This document shows positions 1 through 10,562 of a stretch of DNA of 40,024 nt, piece by piece (position 1 is the first letter of the stretch; each line of letters opens with the position of its first letter). Source of the DNA: Candidatus Methylomirabilis oxygeniifera. GTDB taxonomy: Bacteria; Methylomirabilota; Methylomirabilia; Methylomirabilales; Methylomirabilaceae. The notes beneath the pieces were generated by a model that worked only from the letters and a program-made list of their open reading frames with translations, searched no databases and had not been told where the DNA came from. The DNA is taken from NCBI GenBank assembly GCA_016190285.1, contig JACPQW010000039.1, positions 1-40,024 of the forward strand, given 5' to 3'. The position numbers and the translations under genes are program-made.

Positions 1-774
1 GATAAGTTTGATGAAAAGATCCTCGAACAACTGAACCTGAAAGGGCAGGTTGTGGAAGGGCTGATCGGACGCCACCTGCTGCTTCATGAGGCAAGACGAT
101 TAGGCATCGTAATCAGTCCGGATGAACTTATCGCAGAGATCACCACCATACCGGCTTTCAGCGATGCAACAGGCTTTAAGCGGGACAGATATCTTCGGAC
201 CCTTCAATCGGCGCGCCTGACGCCTGAGCGGTTCGAAGAAAGCCTGCGTGAAGACCTGCTGCTTCGCAAGGTGGAAGAGTGGGTAAAGGGCGGGGTTCAT
301 CTCCTCCCGGATGAGACGTGGGAGGCCTTTCGCTTTAATCGGGCTTCCGTCAAGGCGGAGTACTTGATGTTCTCAGATCCGAAGACGCAACAGGCTACCG
401 TTCAGAAAATCACCGGACTACTCAAGGATAAAAAGTCCTGGGACGAGATCGTCAAGACGTCCGGACTCAAGCCGATCATCAGCGATTTCTTCTCATGGGA
501 TCGTAGCCTCCCGCAAATACCGGATCAAGAGCGGTTCAAGGAGACCGCCTTGGCAATGGAGCGGGGCGCAATCAGCCCGATCATCCAGGGCACGAAGGCG
601 AGCTACCTCCTGCGAGTCATCGATCGAAAAGACCCGGATGCCGCAGCATTCGAACGCGAGAAGGCTCAGTTCAGCCGCGGGCTCCTGCAAAGAAAGCAGG
701 AGCAGGTGTTTGCCGACTGGATTCGCCAAGTCCGGGCGCGAGCCAAGATCAAGATCGAAACAGCCAACCTTTAA
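1..774 (+). CDS. SurA/PpiD-like peptidyl-prolyl isomerase, C-terminal part (5' truncated by window edge)
   Basis: Frame 1 is open from base 1 (DKFDEKILEQLNLKGQVVEGLIGRHLLLHEARRLGIVISPDEL...), typical of a SurA_N-like chaperone region, and ends at TAA 772-774. Confidence 0.7.
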   Translation, partial: DKFDEKILEQLNLKGQVVEGLIGRHLLLHEARRLGIVISPDELIAEITTIPAFSDATGFKRDRYLRTLQSARLTPERFEESLREDLLLRKVEEWVKGGVHLLPDETWEAFRFNRASVKAEYLMFSDPKTQQATVQKITGLLKDKKSWDEIVKTSGLKPIISDFFSWDRSLPQIPDQERFKETALAMERGAISPIIQGTKASYLLRVIDRKDPDAAAFEREKAQFSRGLLQRKQEQVFADWIRQVRARAKIKIETANL

Positions 775-873
775 ACGCGGGATAGCGAGAGAGATGTTCC
801 CTTCCCCGTTCAAGGCGCAAACCCGACCACCAATCCGCGCCTATTTTGAATAGTAGCGAGGCGTGGTCACATC

Positions 874-1425
874 TCACTGGATCTCAATGGCGTGGAACCC
901 GGTTACGAAGAATCCCCCGAAGGCGTCGCTGATCGTGATGACCCAGTTCAGTCGCCCTCTGGCGAACAGCGATGCGGCGTCCACTGTAACGAAAAAGTTC
1001 GTCCGATCGTCGGGAGCTTGGATGCCAAAAAAGGAGAAACCGCCCGCCACCAACTGGCCACGCGGATCAAACACAAAGAGCGTCAAATCCGCTGTGGTCC
1101 CTGCCAAGCCGGATTCGAGCAGGACGGCGTTGAACTCGATCGACTCTGTGATGGAGAAGGTGTCGCGCGATGCCGCCACCGCATCCCCTAACCCTCCGGT
1201 TGGGGGGGTGGGAGGGGCGGTGAAGGCAGCCGTGACTTCTGCAAAGAAAGTGGGGATTGTCTGGGCTTGGGCCGTCAGACTCTGAGTCTGCTTGGTCGCC
1301 TCGCCGGAAACCGCCGGTCGCGCGCCGGCGGCCGGGGCTGACCCAGCCCAAGCGGGCACACCGGCTGTCACGTAGAGCAAGAGTGCCGCTGCCGTTATTG
1401 CGCCGGTCTTGAACCATCGTCTCAT
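874..1425 (-). CDS. secreted hypothetical protein with N-terminal signal peptide
   Basis: 183 aa ORF; MRRWFKTGAITAAALLLYVTAGVPAWAG signal sequence; strong AGGAGGAAGG Shine-Dalgarno just upstream of ATG. Confidence 0.7.
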   Translation of the reverse strand: MRRWFKTGAITAAALLLYVTAGVPAWAGSAPAAGARPAVSGEATKQTQSLTAQAQTIPTFFAEVTAAFTAPPTPPTGGLGDAVAASRDTFSITESIEFNAVLLESGLAGTTADLTLFVFDPRGQLVAGGFSFFGIQAPDDRTNFFVTVDAASLFARGRLNWVITISDAFGGFFVTGFHAIEIQ

Positions 1426-1689
1426 GATCCTTCCTCCTGGTCCAGGGTCATCTGTCGCGCACCATATCTAGACGTTACCTGTCACATACCTACCGAATCT
1501 ACATTACACTACGATACATGGGCAAGCCCGGTCACATCCGGTGCGCCTGGAGAAGTGGGGACGGAAACTGCTTGCCTTCTCGGGGTTGGAAACAGTAGAA
1601 TTTTGTGGAGCTCAGATCTCGAAGATGGCGGTCCGAGTGTGCCGTAAATCCGGTCGGCTCGTGCGCCCACAGCGTTTACTTATCCGAGG

Positions 1690-2061
1690 ATGGCGCCTAT
1701 GGTAGAGATCTTGCCGTATGTCTTCTTAGGTCTGGTTGCAGGAATCTTCAGTGGCCTGATCGGAATCGGCGGAGGGATTATCATCATCCCTGTGCTGGTC
1801 TTAGTGTTCGGGTTGTCACAGCATCAGGCCCAAGGGACAACCTTGGCCCTCTTAGTGCCGCCGATCGGCTTGTTGGCAGCCTGGACCTATTACAGCAAAG
1901 GGTATGTCGACCTGCGAATAGCCGGTCTGATCTGCATCGGCTTCTTCGTGGGGGGCTTAGCGGGTGCCAAGCTGGCGGTCGGCTTGTCCAGCTCGGTGCT
2001 GGAGAAGCTGTTCGGGGCCGCGCTGTTGCTGATCGCGTTGAAGATGATCTTTGCCAAATAG
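1690..2061 (+). CDS. TauE/SafE family sulfite exporter-like membrane protein (half-length)
   Basis: FLGLVAGIFSGLIGIGGGIIIIPVLVLVFGLSQHQAQGTTLALLVPP motif typical of TauE/SafE. Confidence 0.85.
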   Translation: MAPMVEILPYVFLGLVAGIFSGLIGIGGGIIIIPVLVLVFGLSQHQAQGTTLALLVPPIGLLAAWTYYSKGYVDLRIAGLICIGFFVGGLAGAKLAVGLSSSVLEKLFGAALLLIALKMIFAK

Positions 2062-2163
2062 CAGGGCGGCGCCTCTGGAATGACTCCGATACGTCCGACT
2101 CGTACCGCAACCCTCTTCCCTGTACTGAAAGATCCCAGCCGCTGCCCGCCAGATCCACAACCG

Positions 2164-3414
2164 TCAGGTGAGATGGAAGAGCGTGATCTCCGGACTGGCG
2201 TTGACGCGGACGGGGGTTCCGGTAGTCCCCAGACCACGATTGACATACAGGTGAGAATTCCTGAGACGGTACAGACCCTCCGGGTATGAGCTCAGCAGGT
2301 GAGCAAGGCTGATACTCAGTCCGAGCGCACTGACCTTAACCTGCCCCCCATGGTAATGACCGGACACCGTGAGGCCGATGTTGCGCGAGGCAGCCTGCGG
2401 AAAGATTTCAGGACGATGGGACAGCAGTATGGTTGGAAGCGTCGGATTCAGGCTTTCCAGCGCTCGACCAAGATCGGGCCTGCCGACACGCAGATCGTCG
2501 ATGCCCGCAACGGCAATGGAGCCGCGATCGGTCTCCACAACCCGATGAGTATTCTGCAGCATCGAGATCCCTGCACCTTCGAAGGCAGCAATAATCTTTT
2601 CGGTCTCTCCGTACCAATGTTCGTGGTTGCCAAGGACGGCGAAACTCCCATACCGGCTCTCAACCCGCGCCATTTCCTCGATGCAGGGGGGGAGGTCGGC
2701 TGCCGAGTTAGAGATGAAATCCCCTGTCAGCACGAACAGATCAGGCTCAAGCTGCCGGATCGCCTGGACACAATGGCGCATCTGGGCGGGGGTCATAAAG
2801 AGGCCGGAGTGGATGTCGGATACCTGGACCACCTTCAGCGGGGGATCAAAAGGACGGGCCGGACTGAGCGACAGACGTACCTCCTCAACCTCCCATCCAC
2901 TGCTCGCATAGGAGGCCCCATAGCTCGAGATCAAGATCGGCGCTGCGGCCAGCGCGCCCAGTGAGGTCTGCATAAATACCCTGCGCGAGGGATCGAGTGG
3001 TGGCGTGGAGGCTTTAGCCTGCGAGCCAACCCTGGAGCGGAACCATCTGACGCCATAACCGCTCAAATTGGCCAGAAACAGCAATAGCGATGAGAACAAC
3101 GATCCGAAACTCCAGATCGCGGTCGGATAAATCAACGTATATAGGATCAGTGGAGAAGGGTGCTCGAGAGGAGCCCATTGAGAGAGGAATGCAAAATAGA
3201 TGGCCAATGTTGAAACAAGGAATCCGGTCAGGGCGAGACGGAGCAGTTTCTTGCGCAGGGGACTCCACAGGGATAGCCGCAACGCCCGATCCCCTCTCAC
3301 GAAGAGATAGAGCTGAGATGCGACGAGAATCCCAAAGATGATCGACCGGAGCAGTATAAATCGCAAGAACAGGGGTATCCTCTGATGGACGTCCACACAG
3401 GAGAAGGTGGACAA
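2164..3414 (-). CDS. membrane-anchored metallophosphoesterase
   Basis: VVQVSDIHSG, LTGDFI, VLGNHEHW, LSHRPE and SGHYHGGQ metallophosphatase motifs; N-terminal TM helices. Confidence 0.9.
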   Translation of the reverse strand: MSTFSCVDVHQRIPLFLRFILLRSIIFGILVASQLYLFVRGDRALRLSLWSPLRKKLLRLALTGFLVSTLAIYFAFLSQWAPLEHPSPLILYTLIYPTAIWSFGSLFSSLLLFLANLSGYGVRWFRSRVGSQAKASTPPLDPSRRVFMQTSLGALAAAPILISSYGASYASSGWEVEEVRLSLSPARPFDPPLKVVQVSDIHSGLFMTPAQMRHCVQAIRQLEPDLFVLTGDFISNSAADLPPCIEEMARVESRYGSFAVLGNHEHWYGETEKIIAAFEGAGISMLQNTHRVVETDRGSIAVAGIDDLRVGRPDLGRALESLNPTLPTILLSHRPEIFPQAASRNIGLTVSGHYHGGQVKVSALGLSISLAHLLSSYPEGLYRLRNSHLYVNRGLGTTGTPVRVNASPEITLFHLT

Positions 3415-3547
3415 GTAAACCTAATAATGCTAATAGATTTCCGTACGCCGTACAAGTTTTTTTTCCACCTTAGTCTGGCGCAGAACGATCCTGGCAGCAA
3501 ACCGATAGCGACGTAGTCCCGGGAACCCATTCGGATGAGGTGTCTGT

Positions 3548-4450
3548 GTGGGTGCGAATGCGATAGCGATGGCCGGTGCTCGTCCGCTCGTCCGTCCAAC
3601 CGCCTTTGACTGGAACCCAACCCTCGAACCGAAGCTGGCGGAGATTGATGAGGGGACGGTCGCATATGTCGTAACCGGCGATGGCCCGCCGCTCCTCTTG
3701 CTTCACGGCTTTGGAGGAGAGATCTGGATGTGGGAAAGGCAGGTGGCGGCGCTGTCAAAGCGGTATCGCCTGTACATCCCCGATCTCCTCGGATACGGCT
3801 ATTCTGATCGGCCGAGGGTCGACTACACGCCGTCGCTTTTTATCAGTACGATCAGACAGTTCATGGACCGACTCGGTGTGAGAAGTGCCGGCCTGATCGG
3901 CAACTCAATGGGTGGGGGAATCGCCTGGGCGTTCGCCCTCACCTACCCCACGCGAGTGGACAAGCTTGTCCTGATTGATAGCATCCCCCCACAGGTGGTT
4001 CCCGCGGTTCGCAATCGCCTCTTTCGTTGGTTCCTCGCGATCCGTCACGTCCCACTCTTGCCGCACCTGGCCGTCGCATTACGGACTCGAGGCATGGTGC
4101 GGACGGCGCTCACGCAGGTCGTCTATGACGATCGGCTGATCACCGATGAGGTGGTAGAGCGACAATACCGGATCAGCCGCATTGCAGGGACCGCCAGGGT
4201 CATAGCCTCTACGGTGCGCTACGCTGATGAGGTGACTCGGTATGCGGGAGCGCTGGAGACCTTGCGCCAGCCGACATTGATTATCTGGGGCGAACAGGAT
4301 GGGCTCTTTCCTGTAACGGTTGGCGGGCAGCTCCACGCCTCAATTCGGAATTCCGAGTTGGTCATCATCAAAGACAGCGGTCATATGCCGATGTGGGAGA
4401 AACCCGACGAGACCAACCGGGCGATCCTGGAGTTCCTTGGCCGGGAGTGA
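3548..4450 (+). CDS. alpha/beta hydrolase
   Basis: LLLLHGFGG, GNSMGGG nucleophile elbow, GHMPMWEKPDE. Confidence 0.9.
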   Translation: MGANAIAMAGARPLVRPTAFDWNPTLEPKLAEIDEGTVAYVVTGDGPPLLLLHGFGGEIWMWERQVAALSKRYRLYIPDLLGYGYSDRPRVDYTPSLFISTIRQFMDRLGVRSAGLIGNSMGGGIAWAFALTYPTRVDKLVLIDSIPPQVVPAVRNRLFRWFLAIRHVPLLPHLAVALRTRGMVRTALTQVVYDDRLITDEVVERQYRISRIAGTARVIASTVRYADEVTRYAGALETLRQPTLIIWGEQDGLFPVTVGGQLHASIRNSELVIIKDSGHMPMWEKPDETNRAILEFLGRE

Positions 4451-4486
4451 CGAACAGCGCACTGTTGGGTGTTGCTAAGGCTGCCG

Positions 4487-5056
4487 TCAAGTCGGCTGTC
4501 GCTGATCGTGGAGCGGTGGGAGATCGAGCCGTTGCTTGGCCCAGAGAATACCAACGATGCTCTTGGCATCCACGATCTTGTGTGATAAGACCCACTGGTA
4601 GGCCTGCTCGAACGGGATCGCATGGACCTGCAGGAACTCGGTGGGATCGTGGCGGCGGTCGCGACCGGCCATAAGTCCTTGGGCCAGAAAAAGCCGGATA
4701 GATCCGGTAGAGAACCCGACCGCGGAATAGAAGGTACACAGTGTGAGCAGCCGGCGCGGGCGAAGTCCAATCTCTTCCTCGCACTCCCGGCGAGCGGTGG
4801 CAGTCGGGCGTTCGCCGTGATCGATAATCCCGGCGGGGATTTCATAGATAGCCCGCCGGATGGCCGGCCGATACTGCCGAACCAGGTAGATTCGACCATC
4901 ATCGCCGATCGGCACAATCGCAACAGCGTCCGGAGGACGAACGATGTCGCGGACCGCCTGTCGTCCATCCGGCAGGACAACCGTCTGTTGCTCGGTTGAC
5001 AGATATTTCCCCGCGTAGACGACCTGCGTGCTGAGTATGTGTTCGATCAGTTTCAC
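4487..5056 (-). CDS. NUDIX hydrolase (ADP-ribose pyrophosphatase-like)
   Basis: Nudix box-like GIIDHGERPTATARRECEEEIGL; GTG start at 5056 preceded by GGAGGAGAT (longer ORF to 5119 unlikely). Confidence 0.85.
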   Translation of the reverse strand: MKLIEHILSTQVVYAGKYLSTEQQTVVLPDGRQAVRDIVRPPDAVAIVPIGDDGRIYLVRQYRPAIRRAIYEIPAGIIDHGERPTATARRECEEEIGLRPRRLLTLCTFYSAVGFSTGSIRLFLAQGLMAGRDRRHDPTEFLQVHAIPFEQAYQWVLSHKIVDAKSIVGILWAKQRLDLPPLHDQRQPT

Positions 5057-5210
5057 ATCTCCTCCCGCGACTATTGAGCCTGACGAGGAAAGGATAAAGA
5101 CCTTGCAGGCCACTGTCAACGTCGACTTTTACGTTGACGCTCGGTTCCACGTTCTCTTCTCGTTGGATCGGGTCGGCTGAGAGGAAGCCGGCTCAAGAGA
5201 CGGTGCGACT

Positions 5211-6983
5211 ATGGTTCGCAGCAATACCACATTACGTAAAGAGCTCGTGAGCCACTTTTCAGCGAAGGGCGAACTGCTCCGGCGAGAATGGGTCCGCCGG
5301 ATGCGGGCAAAAGACCTGCTGGAGGGACTTACCCTTGACGAGATCGAGACCGAGTCCGGCGCGCTCTGTACCATCGTTCTGGAATGTGTGGAGACCGGGA
5401 GATATGATCCGGCCCTGGCCTATGCCCATCTCAAGGCGAAACAGGGGGTGCTTGGAGGACGGACTCCGGAGCAGATCATCGATCGCCTGGCGTTGCTGCA
5501 TGATGTGTACAGGCACTCCCTCTTCAAGAGGTATCGGGGCGAGGTGGATCGGCTGGCGAAGCTCCTCGATCTCTACGCCCCCGTAGCACACCGCCTCCAG
5601 ACCCTGATCACGCTCACGTTTGTGGAGGAACGGGAGCGGATGAGTAAGCGAGAGATGAACCAGCTTCGGATGCTGATACGCGCGGGGATGATCCTCAGCG
5701 CGAAGCTCTCTCTTGAAGAGGTCTTGCAGCGTATCGTCAACATGGCCTGTAAGTTGATGAGCGCCAAATACGCCGCCCTTGGCGTCTTAGATGGCAAGGG
5801 CGGCCTCAGCCGGTTCATCACGGCGGGCATTGACGAGACTGCCAGACAGGCCATAGGCCCTCCGCCGGTCGGAAAGGGGATTCTAGGTGTGCTGGTGCGC
5901 GAGGGAAAACCCTTGCGCCTGAAGAACCTGACCGCGGACCCGCGCGCGCGCGGCTTTCCACCTCATCATCCCGCGATGCACTCCTTCCTGGGCGTACCCG
6001 TCGTGTCAAAAGGGAAGGTCCGTGGCAACCTCTATGTGACGGAGAAGCAGGGCGCCGCCGAGTTCAGTGAAGAGGATGAGACCCTGGCCATCACGCTGGC
6101 CACTCAGGCCGCCATTGCGCTCGAGAACGCCAGCCGGTATGAGGAACTGCGCCGCTCGTATGACGAGTTGAAACAGTCGCAGCAGTTGCTAGTGCGACAG
6201 GAGAAGCTCGCCTCGCTTGGCCGATTGGCCGCCGGCCTGGCCCATGAACTGAACAACCCCCTCTCCTCCGTAGCCGGTTTCGCCGAGGCCCTTCAGCGGC
6301 GTGTCGAGACAGCGGAGATCGGTGACCATGCCGCCCTTGCAGAGTGGAGGCAATATGTCACGATGATCCAGGATGAAGTGGCTCGTGCAGCAACCATTGT
6401 CCGTCGCCTGCTCGATTTCGCGCGCCAACGCGAGCCTGCCTTCAGTTTGGTGGATGTGTATGATGTGGCGTTACACGCGGTCTCGTTTGTGGAGCGGCAG
6501 GCCAGCCTCGAAAATCAGCGGATTGTCGTGGCCCCATTCCCGGTTGGGAGCATGGTGCAGGCCGATGCCCAGATGCTTCAGCAGGTCTTCCTCAACCTTC
6601 TGACGAATGCGCTCGATGCCATCGAGAGCGGCGGGGAGATCCGCATCGACGCCCATCACCGTCGAGAGACTATCGGACCGGCTTGTGAACAAGCATGGCT
6701 CGATGTGTTCGTGTCCGATACGGGCAGCGGAATCTCGCCGGACAACCTTTCGAGGATCTTCGATCCTTTCTTTACCACCAAGGAGGTGGGCAGAGGGACG
6801 GGCCTTGGCCTGGCCATCAGCCAGAGTATCGTTGAACAGCACAAAGGCACCATCGAGGTGCGAAGTGAGGGGGTTGGAAAGGGGACGACGGTCATTGTCA
6901 GTGTACCGCTGGCCGATCGCCACACGATGAATGAGAAGCGATCCGATCTCCGGACAGGGGGTGAAGATGGTTCACGCGGTTGA
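5211..6983 (+). CDS. GAF-domain sensor histidine kinase, possible N-terminal RsbRD-like region
   Basis: GAF region (LQRIVNMACKLMSAKYAALGVLDG), H-box LAAGLAHELNNPLSSVAGFAE, HATPase DTGSGISPDNLSRIFDPFFTTKEVGRGTGLGL. Confidence 0.92.
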   Translation: MVRSNTTLRKELVSHFSAKGELLRREWVRRMRAKDLLEGLTLDEIETESGALCTIVLECVETGRYDPALAYAHLKAKQGVLGGRTPEQIIDRLALLHDVYRHSLFKRYRGEVDRLAKLLDLYAPVAHRLQTLITLTFVEERERMSKREMNQLRMLIRAGMILSAKLSLEEVLQRIVNMACKLMSAKYAALGVLDGKGGLSRFITAGIDETARQAIGPPPVGKGILGVLVREGKPLRLKNLTADPRARGFPPHHPAMHSFLGVPVVSKGKVRGNLYVTEKQGAAEFSEEDETLAITLATQAAIALENASRYEELRRSYDELKQSQQLLVRQEKLASLGRLAAGLAHELNNPLSSVAGFAEALQRRVETAEIGDHAALAEWRQYVTMIQDEVARAATIVRRLLDFARQREPAFSLVDVYDVALHAVSFVERQASLENQRIVVAPFPVGSMVQADAQMLQQVFLNLLTNALDAIESGGEIRIDAHHRRETIGPACEQAWLDVFVSDTGSGISPDNLSRIFDPFFTTKEVGRGTGLGLAISQSIVEQHKGTIEVRSEGVGKGTTVIVSVPLADRHTMNEKRSDLRTGGEDGSRG

Positions 6984-8325
6984 ACGACGCGGAGCGACCC
7001 GCGCGCTTGTGGTCGATGACGAGCGACCCATCCGGCTGCTCATGGAAAATGAGCTGCCACGGGCAGGGTATATAGTCACCTGCGCCGGAAGCGGCGAAGA
7101 GGCCCTGGAGCAGTTGCGAATGCGGGAGTTTGACGTCATCCTCCTCGACCTCAAGATGCCGGGGATCGGGGGGATGGAGGCACTCCGCCGGATTCGCGAT
7201 TCCGGGACCTCGGCGGAGGTGGTTGTCCTCACCGGTCACCCCGATGTGGATAGCGCTATTCAAGCGATGAAGCTGGGCGCCTACGACTACCTGACCAAAC
7301 CCTTCAAACTCTCCGAATTGGAGGATGTGCTGCGGCGCGCCGCAGACCGAAAGCGCCTGCAAACGGAAAATACTGCCCTGCGCCGTATGGTTGCCCAGCG
7401 CGAGCCTGCACCGATCATGGTCGGCCATAGTCCCGCCATGGCCTCCCTGCTGGCCACCGTGCGGCGGATCGCGCCAAGCGAGGCGAGTGTTCTGATTCAG
7501 GGGGAGAGCGGGACCGGCAAGAGCCTGGTGGCCAAGGCTATTCATATGGCAAGCCCTCGCGCCAACGGGCCGTTCCTGGTCATCAACTGCAGCGGTTTTC
7601 AGGATCCATTGCTGGAGAGCGAGCTGTTCGGACATGAGAAAGGGGCGTTCACCGGCGCAACCAGCGTCAAGATGGGTCTCTTCGAGGTGGCCGGAAGCGG
7701 GACCCTCTTACTGGATGAGGTGGGGGAGATGAGCTCCGCCATGCAGGCCAAGCTCCTTCAGGTGCTCGACACCAAGGAGTTGCGACGGGTTGGGGGCACC
7801 CGCGTGCACCGGGTGGATGTGCGCATCATCGCTGCGACCAACAAGGATCTGGCCCAGGAGGTACGGACGGGCCGGTTTCGCGAGGATCTCTACTATCGAC
7901 TGAACGTCGTCAGCTTGATGTTGCCGTCCTTGCGTGAGCGGAAGGAGGACATCTCGCTATTGATTGAGCACTTTGTGAAGCAATTCCGGGTGACTGGTCA
8001 AAAGCCCAAGACCGTCTCCCAGGAGGCCATTCACGCGCTGGCAGACTACCCGTGGCCCGGCAATGTGCGAGAGCTTGCGAATACGATCGAGCGCTTACAG
8101 ATTCTCTCCTCCGGCGACGTCATTGGTCTTGAAGATCTGCCACCCAACATCCGATTTCCGAGCGGCCTCACGGGTGGGCCAGCCTCGCTCCAGGAGATGG
8201 AGCGGCTGCACCTCATCCGGGTGCTCGATCACACGGGCGGCAAGAAAATGCAGGCAGCCAGACTTCTCGGCATCGACCTCAAAACCTTGAACAGCAAAAT
8301 CAAGCGGTATAATATTTCCCTCTGA
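6967..8325 (+). CDS. sigma54-dependent response regulator (NtrC family)
   Basis: Receiver (ALVVDDERPIRLL, ILLDLKMPG), GESGTGKS Walker A, GAFTGA sigma54 loop, C-terminal Fis-like helices; start overlaps the kinase end. Confidence 0.93.
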   Translation: MVHAVERRGATRALVVDDERPIRLLMENELPRAGYIVTCAGSGEEALEQLRMREFDVILLDLKMPGIGGMEALRRIRDSGTSAEVVVLTGHPDVDSAIQAMKLGAYDYLTKPFKLSELEDVLRRAADRKRLQTENTALRRMVAQREPAPIMVGHSPAMASLLATVRRIAPSEASVLIQGESGTGKSLVAKAIHMASPRANGPFLVINCSGFQDPLLESELFGHEKGAFTGATSVKMGLFEVAGSGTLLLDEVGEMSSAMQAKLLQVLDTKELRRVGGTRVHRVDVRIIAATNKDLAQEVRTGRFREDLYYRLNVVSLMLPSLRERKEDISLLIEHFVKQFRVTGQKPKTVSQEAIHALADYPWPGNVRELANTIERLQILSSGDVIGLEDLPPNIRFPSGLTGGPASLQEMERLHLIRVLDHTGGKKMQAARLLGIDLKTLNSKIKRYNISL

Positions 8326-8404
8326 AATGCCGGGCTCCATGCGCCAGGCGTCAGGTTCGAACCTGGAACTTGGGACCTGGAACAGCGTGATTGGAGATAA
8401 AGCC

Positions 8405-9313
8405 ATGAAGGTAGCGGTGGTGGGGGTGGGGGCAGTGGGGGGCTACTTCGGCGGCCTGCTGGCCAAGGGCGGCGCCGATGTCACGTTCATCGCACGCGGG
8501 AAGCGCCTGGAGGCGCTCAGAGCGAGGGGCCTTTCGGTCAAGAGTTGGAAGGGGGACTTCTCTATCCGGGTCAGCGCCAGTGATGATCCGGCCGAGGTCG
8601 GCCCCGTCGACCTGGTCCTGTTCTGCGTGAAATCGTACGACACCGAGTCGGCTATTCGTCAGGCACTCCCCATGATCGGGCAGCAGACCGACGTTCTGTC
8701 GCTTCAGAATGGGATCGATAACGAGGAAAAGATCGCATCTTTCATCGGACAGGAGAAGGTCTTGGCGGGAGTCGCCTACATTGGGGCGAGCACGCCGGAG
8801 CCCGGGGTGATCCTTCACCAGGAAAGTGGGAAGATCGTATTCGGAGAGCTCGACGGGGGCGTCAGCGAGCGGGTTATCAGGCTCAAGGCGTTCTTCGACG
8901 GTTACGGCTTTCCGGCCGACACCTCGCCCAATATCACAATAGTCTTATGGGCGAAGCTCGCCTGGAATGCTCCTTTTAATGCGATCAATACACTGGTCGG
9001 CGGCCCGGTCAAGGTCATCCTCGAGAACCCCCACACCCTTGAGCTGGCGAGGCTAGTGACGGCGGAGGTTGTCGCTGTGGCGAATGCGTCGGGGGTCGGC
9101 CTTACTCTTAAAGAGGTATGGGAACGACACGTCAAGTTCTCCCGGCACTACGGCGTGAAGACGTCAATGCTTCAGGACCATGAGGCGGGGAAACCGTTGG
9201 AGCATGAAGCCTTGAATGGCGCTATCATCAAAAAAGCGGCCGAACATGGTCTTCACGCACCTTACAACTTCGCCCTCTATGCCCTTCTGTCGCGGCTTCA
9301 GTTCACGAGTTGA
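8405..9313 (+). CDS. panE: 2-dehydropantoate 2-reductase
   Basis: MKVAVVGVGAVGGYFGGLLAKGGADVTFIARG Rossmann motif, LSLQNGIDNEE, KLAWNAPFNAINTL. Confidence 0.88.
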   Translation: MKVAVVGVGAVGGYFGGLLAKGGADVTFIARGKRLEALRARGLSVKSWKGDFSIRVSASDDPAEVGPVDLVLFCVKSYDTESAIRQALPMIGQQTDVLSLQNGIDNEEKIASFIGQEKVLAGVAYIGASTPEPGVILHQESGKIVFGELDGGVSERVIRLKAFFDGYGFPADTSPNITIVLWAKLAWNAPFNAINTLVGGPVKVILENPHTLELARLVTAEVVAVANASGVGLTLKEVWERHVKFSRHYGVKTSMLQDHEAGKPLEHEALNGAIIKKAAEHGLHAPYNFALYALLSRLQFTS

Positions 9314-9466
9314 GCCGTACCCGCGCGATCTCAGGGCACGCACGCCGCAGCCGCCGCCTAGGTATCTTGCGCTTTGCATGTGATTGCCTTACTATGAAAC
9401 CACTACCTGCAATGGTCCTGGAAGGCGTAATAGCCGTGTAGCGCGTTAGCGCTTGGAGAAGCCGCC

Positions 9467-9592
9467 ATGAACATCCTGCTGCTCTCCATGCCTGATTCAT
9501 TCGAGCACATGCCGACGGTAGCCATCCGGATGCCGAACGCCGCCCTCACGTCAGATCTTCGAGCGCTATCGCGCCCTCCGGCAGACCGAGCG
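9467..9592 (+). pseudogene. remnant of a B12-binding radical SAM-like gene (N- and C-terminal ends only)
   Basis: MNILLLSMPDSFEHMPTVAIRMPNAALTS resembles the N-terminus of B12-binding radical SAM proteins; a C-terminus-like FERYRALRQTEREHL* follows in another frame. Confidence 0.45.
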
Positions 9593-9743
9593 CGAGCATC
9601 TGTGACTCGCGGACAAACCTGTGGTATGGTAGCTTTGACTTGTTCACACAGATAAACCAGGCAACCGCTCATAGATGAGCCACTGCGGGTGTGTGACTCC
9701 TGGTTGCAGGCTAACCATTCGAGAGGAAAAGCGAAAAAAGCTC

Positions 9744-10550
9744 ATGAGTGAACACGAGGAGATCCTGCCGGGACACGGACTGCACGTTGAGAAGATGCCG
9801 GGGCACTGGCTGCTGGCACAGATGGGAAAGCGGGTGTTGCGTCCCGGCGGCCTTGAATTGACCCGCCGGATGCTGGACGCACTCACGATCGGCCCAACGG
9901 ATAGGGTGGTCGAATTTGCGCCAGGGCTGGGGGTGACGGCGCAACTGGTGCTGGCGAAATCGCCGTCCGCCTATACTGCGGTAGAAGCTGACGATGCCGC
10001 CGCGAAGCGAGTACAGAGCTATCTGAAAGGCGATAATCAGCGTTGTGTCGTCGGGCAGGCAGAACGCTCAGGCTTACCGGACAGTAGCGCCACGGTGGTG
10101 TACTGCGAAGCGATGTTGAGCATGAAAACCCCTGAGAATAAGGCCAGGATTATTCAAGAGGCCAAGCGCGTACTGGCGCGAGGCGGGCGTTGTGGCATTC
10201 ATGAACTATCTTTAGTTCCTGACGATATCGATCATGCGACCAGAGACGCCATCAACCGCGCACTCTCGCAGTCCATTCATGTGGGGGTGCGTCCGCTGAC
10301 CGTGTCGGAATGGAAGGCGCTGCTGCAAGGCGAAGGGTTCATTATCAAGGCGCAGGCAACCACCCCGATGCACCTGCTCGAACCGTCTCAGATGATCCGG
10401 AATGAAGGGCTGGCGGGGATGGCGCGAATCGCCTGGAATGTTCTGCGAAACCCGGCGGCACGCCAGCGGATACACACAATGCGGCGCGTATTCCGTCAGT
10501 ACGACCGGAACCTTGCGGCGCTCATGCTCGTTGCTGAAAAGGGGAATTAA
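9744..10550 (+). CDS. class I SAM-dependent methyltransferase
   Basis: VVEFAPGLGVTAQLVLAKSPSAYTAVEAD motif I and downstream pattern; ATG at 9744. Confidence 0.85.
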   Translation: MSEHEEILPGHGLHVEKMPGHWLLAQMGKRVLRPGGLELTRRMLDALTIGPTDRVVEFAPGLGVTAQLVLAKSPSAYTAVEADDAAAKRVQSYLKGDNQRCVVGQAERSGLPDSSATVVYCEAMLSMKTPENKARIIQEAKRVLARGGRCGIHELSLVPDDIDHATRDAINRALSQSIHVGVRPLTVSEWKALLQGEGFIIKAQATTPMHLLEPSQMIRNEGLAGMARIAWNVLRNPAARQRIHTMRRVFRQYDRNLAALMLVAEKGN

Positions 10551-10562
10551 CGACGCCCGAGA

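Noticed and set aside
1605-2171. 188-aa plus-strand ORF
   Set aside because: Out of frame over the TauE-like gene; arginine/serine-rich shadow ORF.
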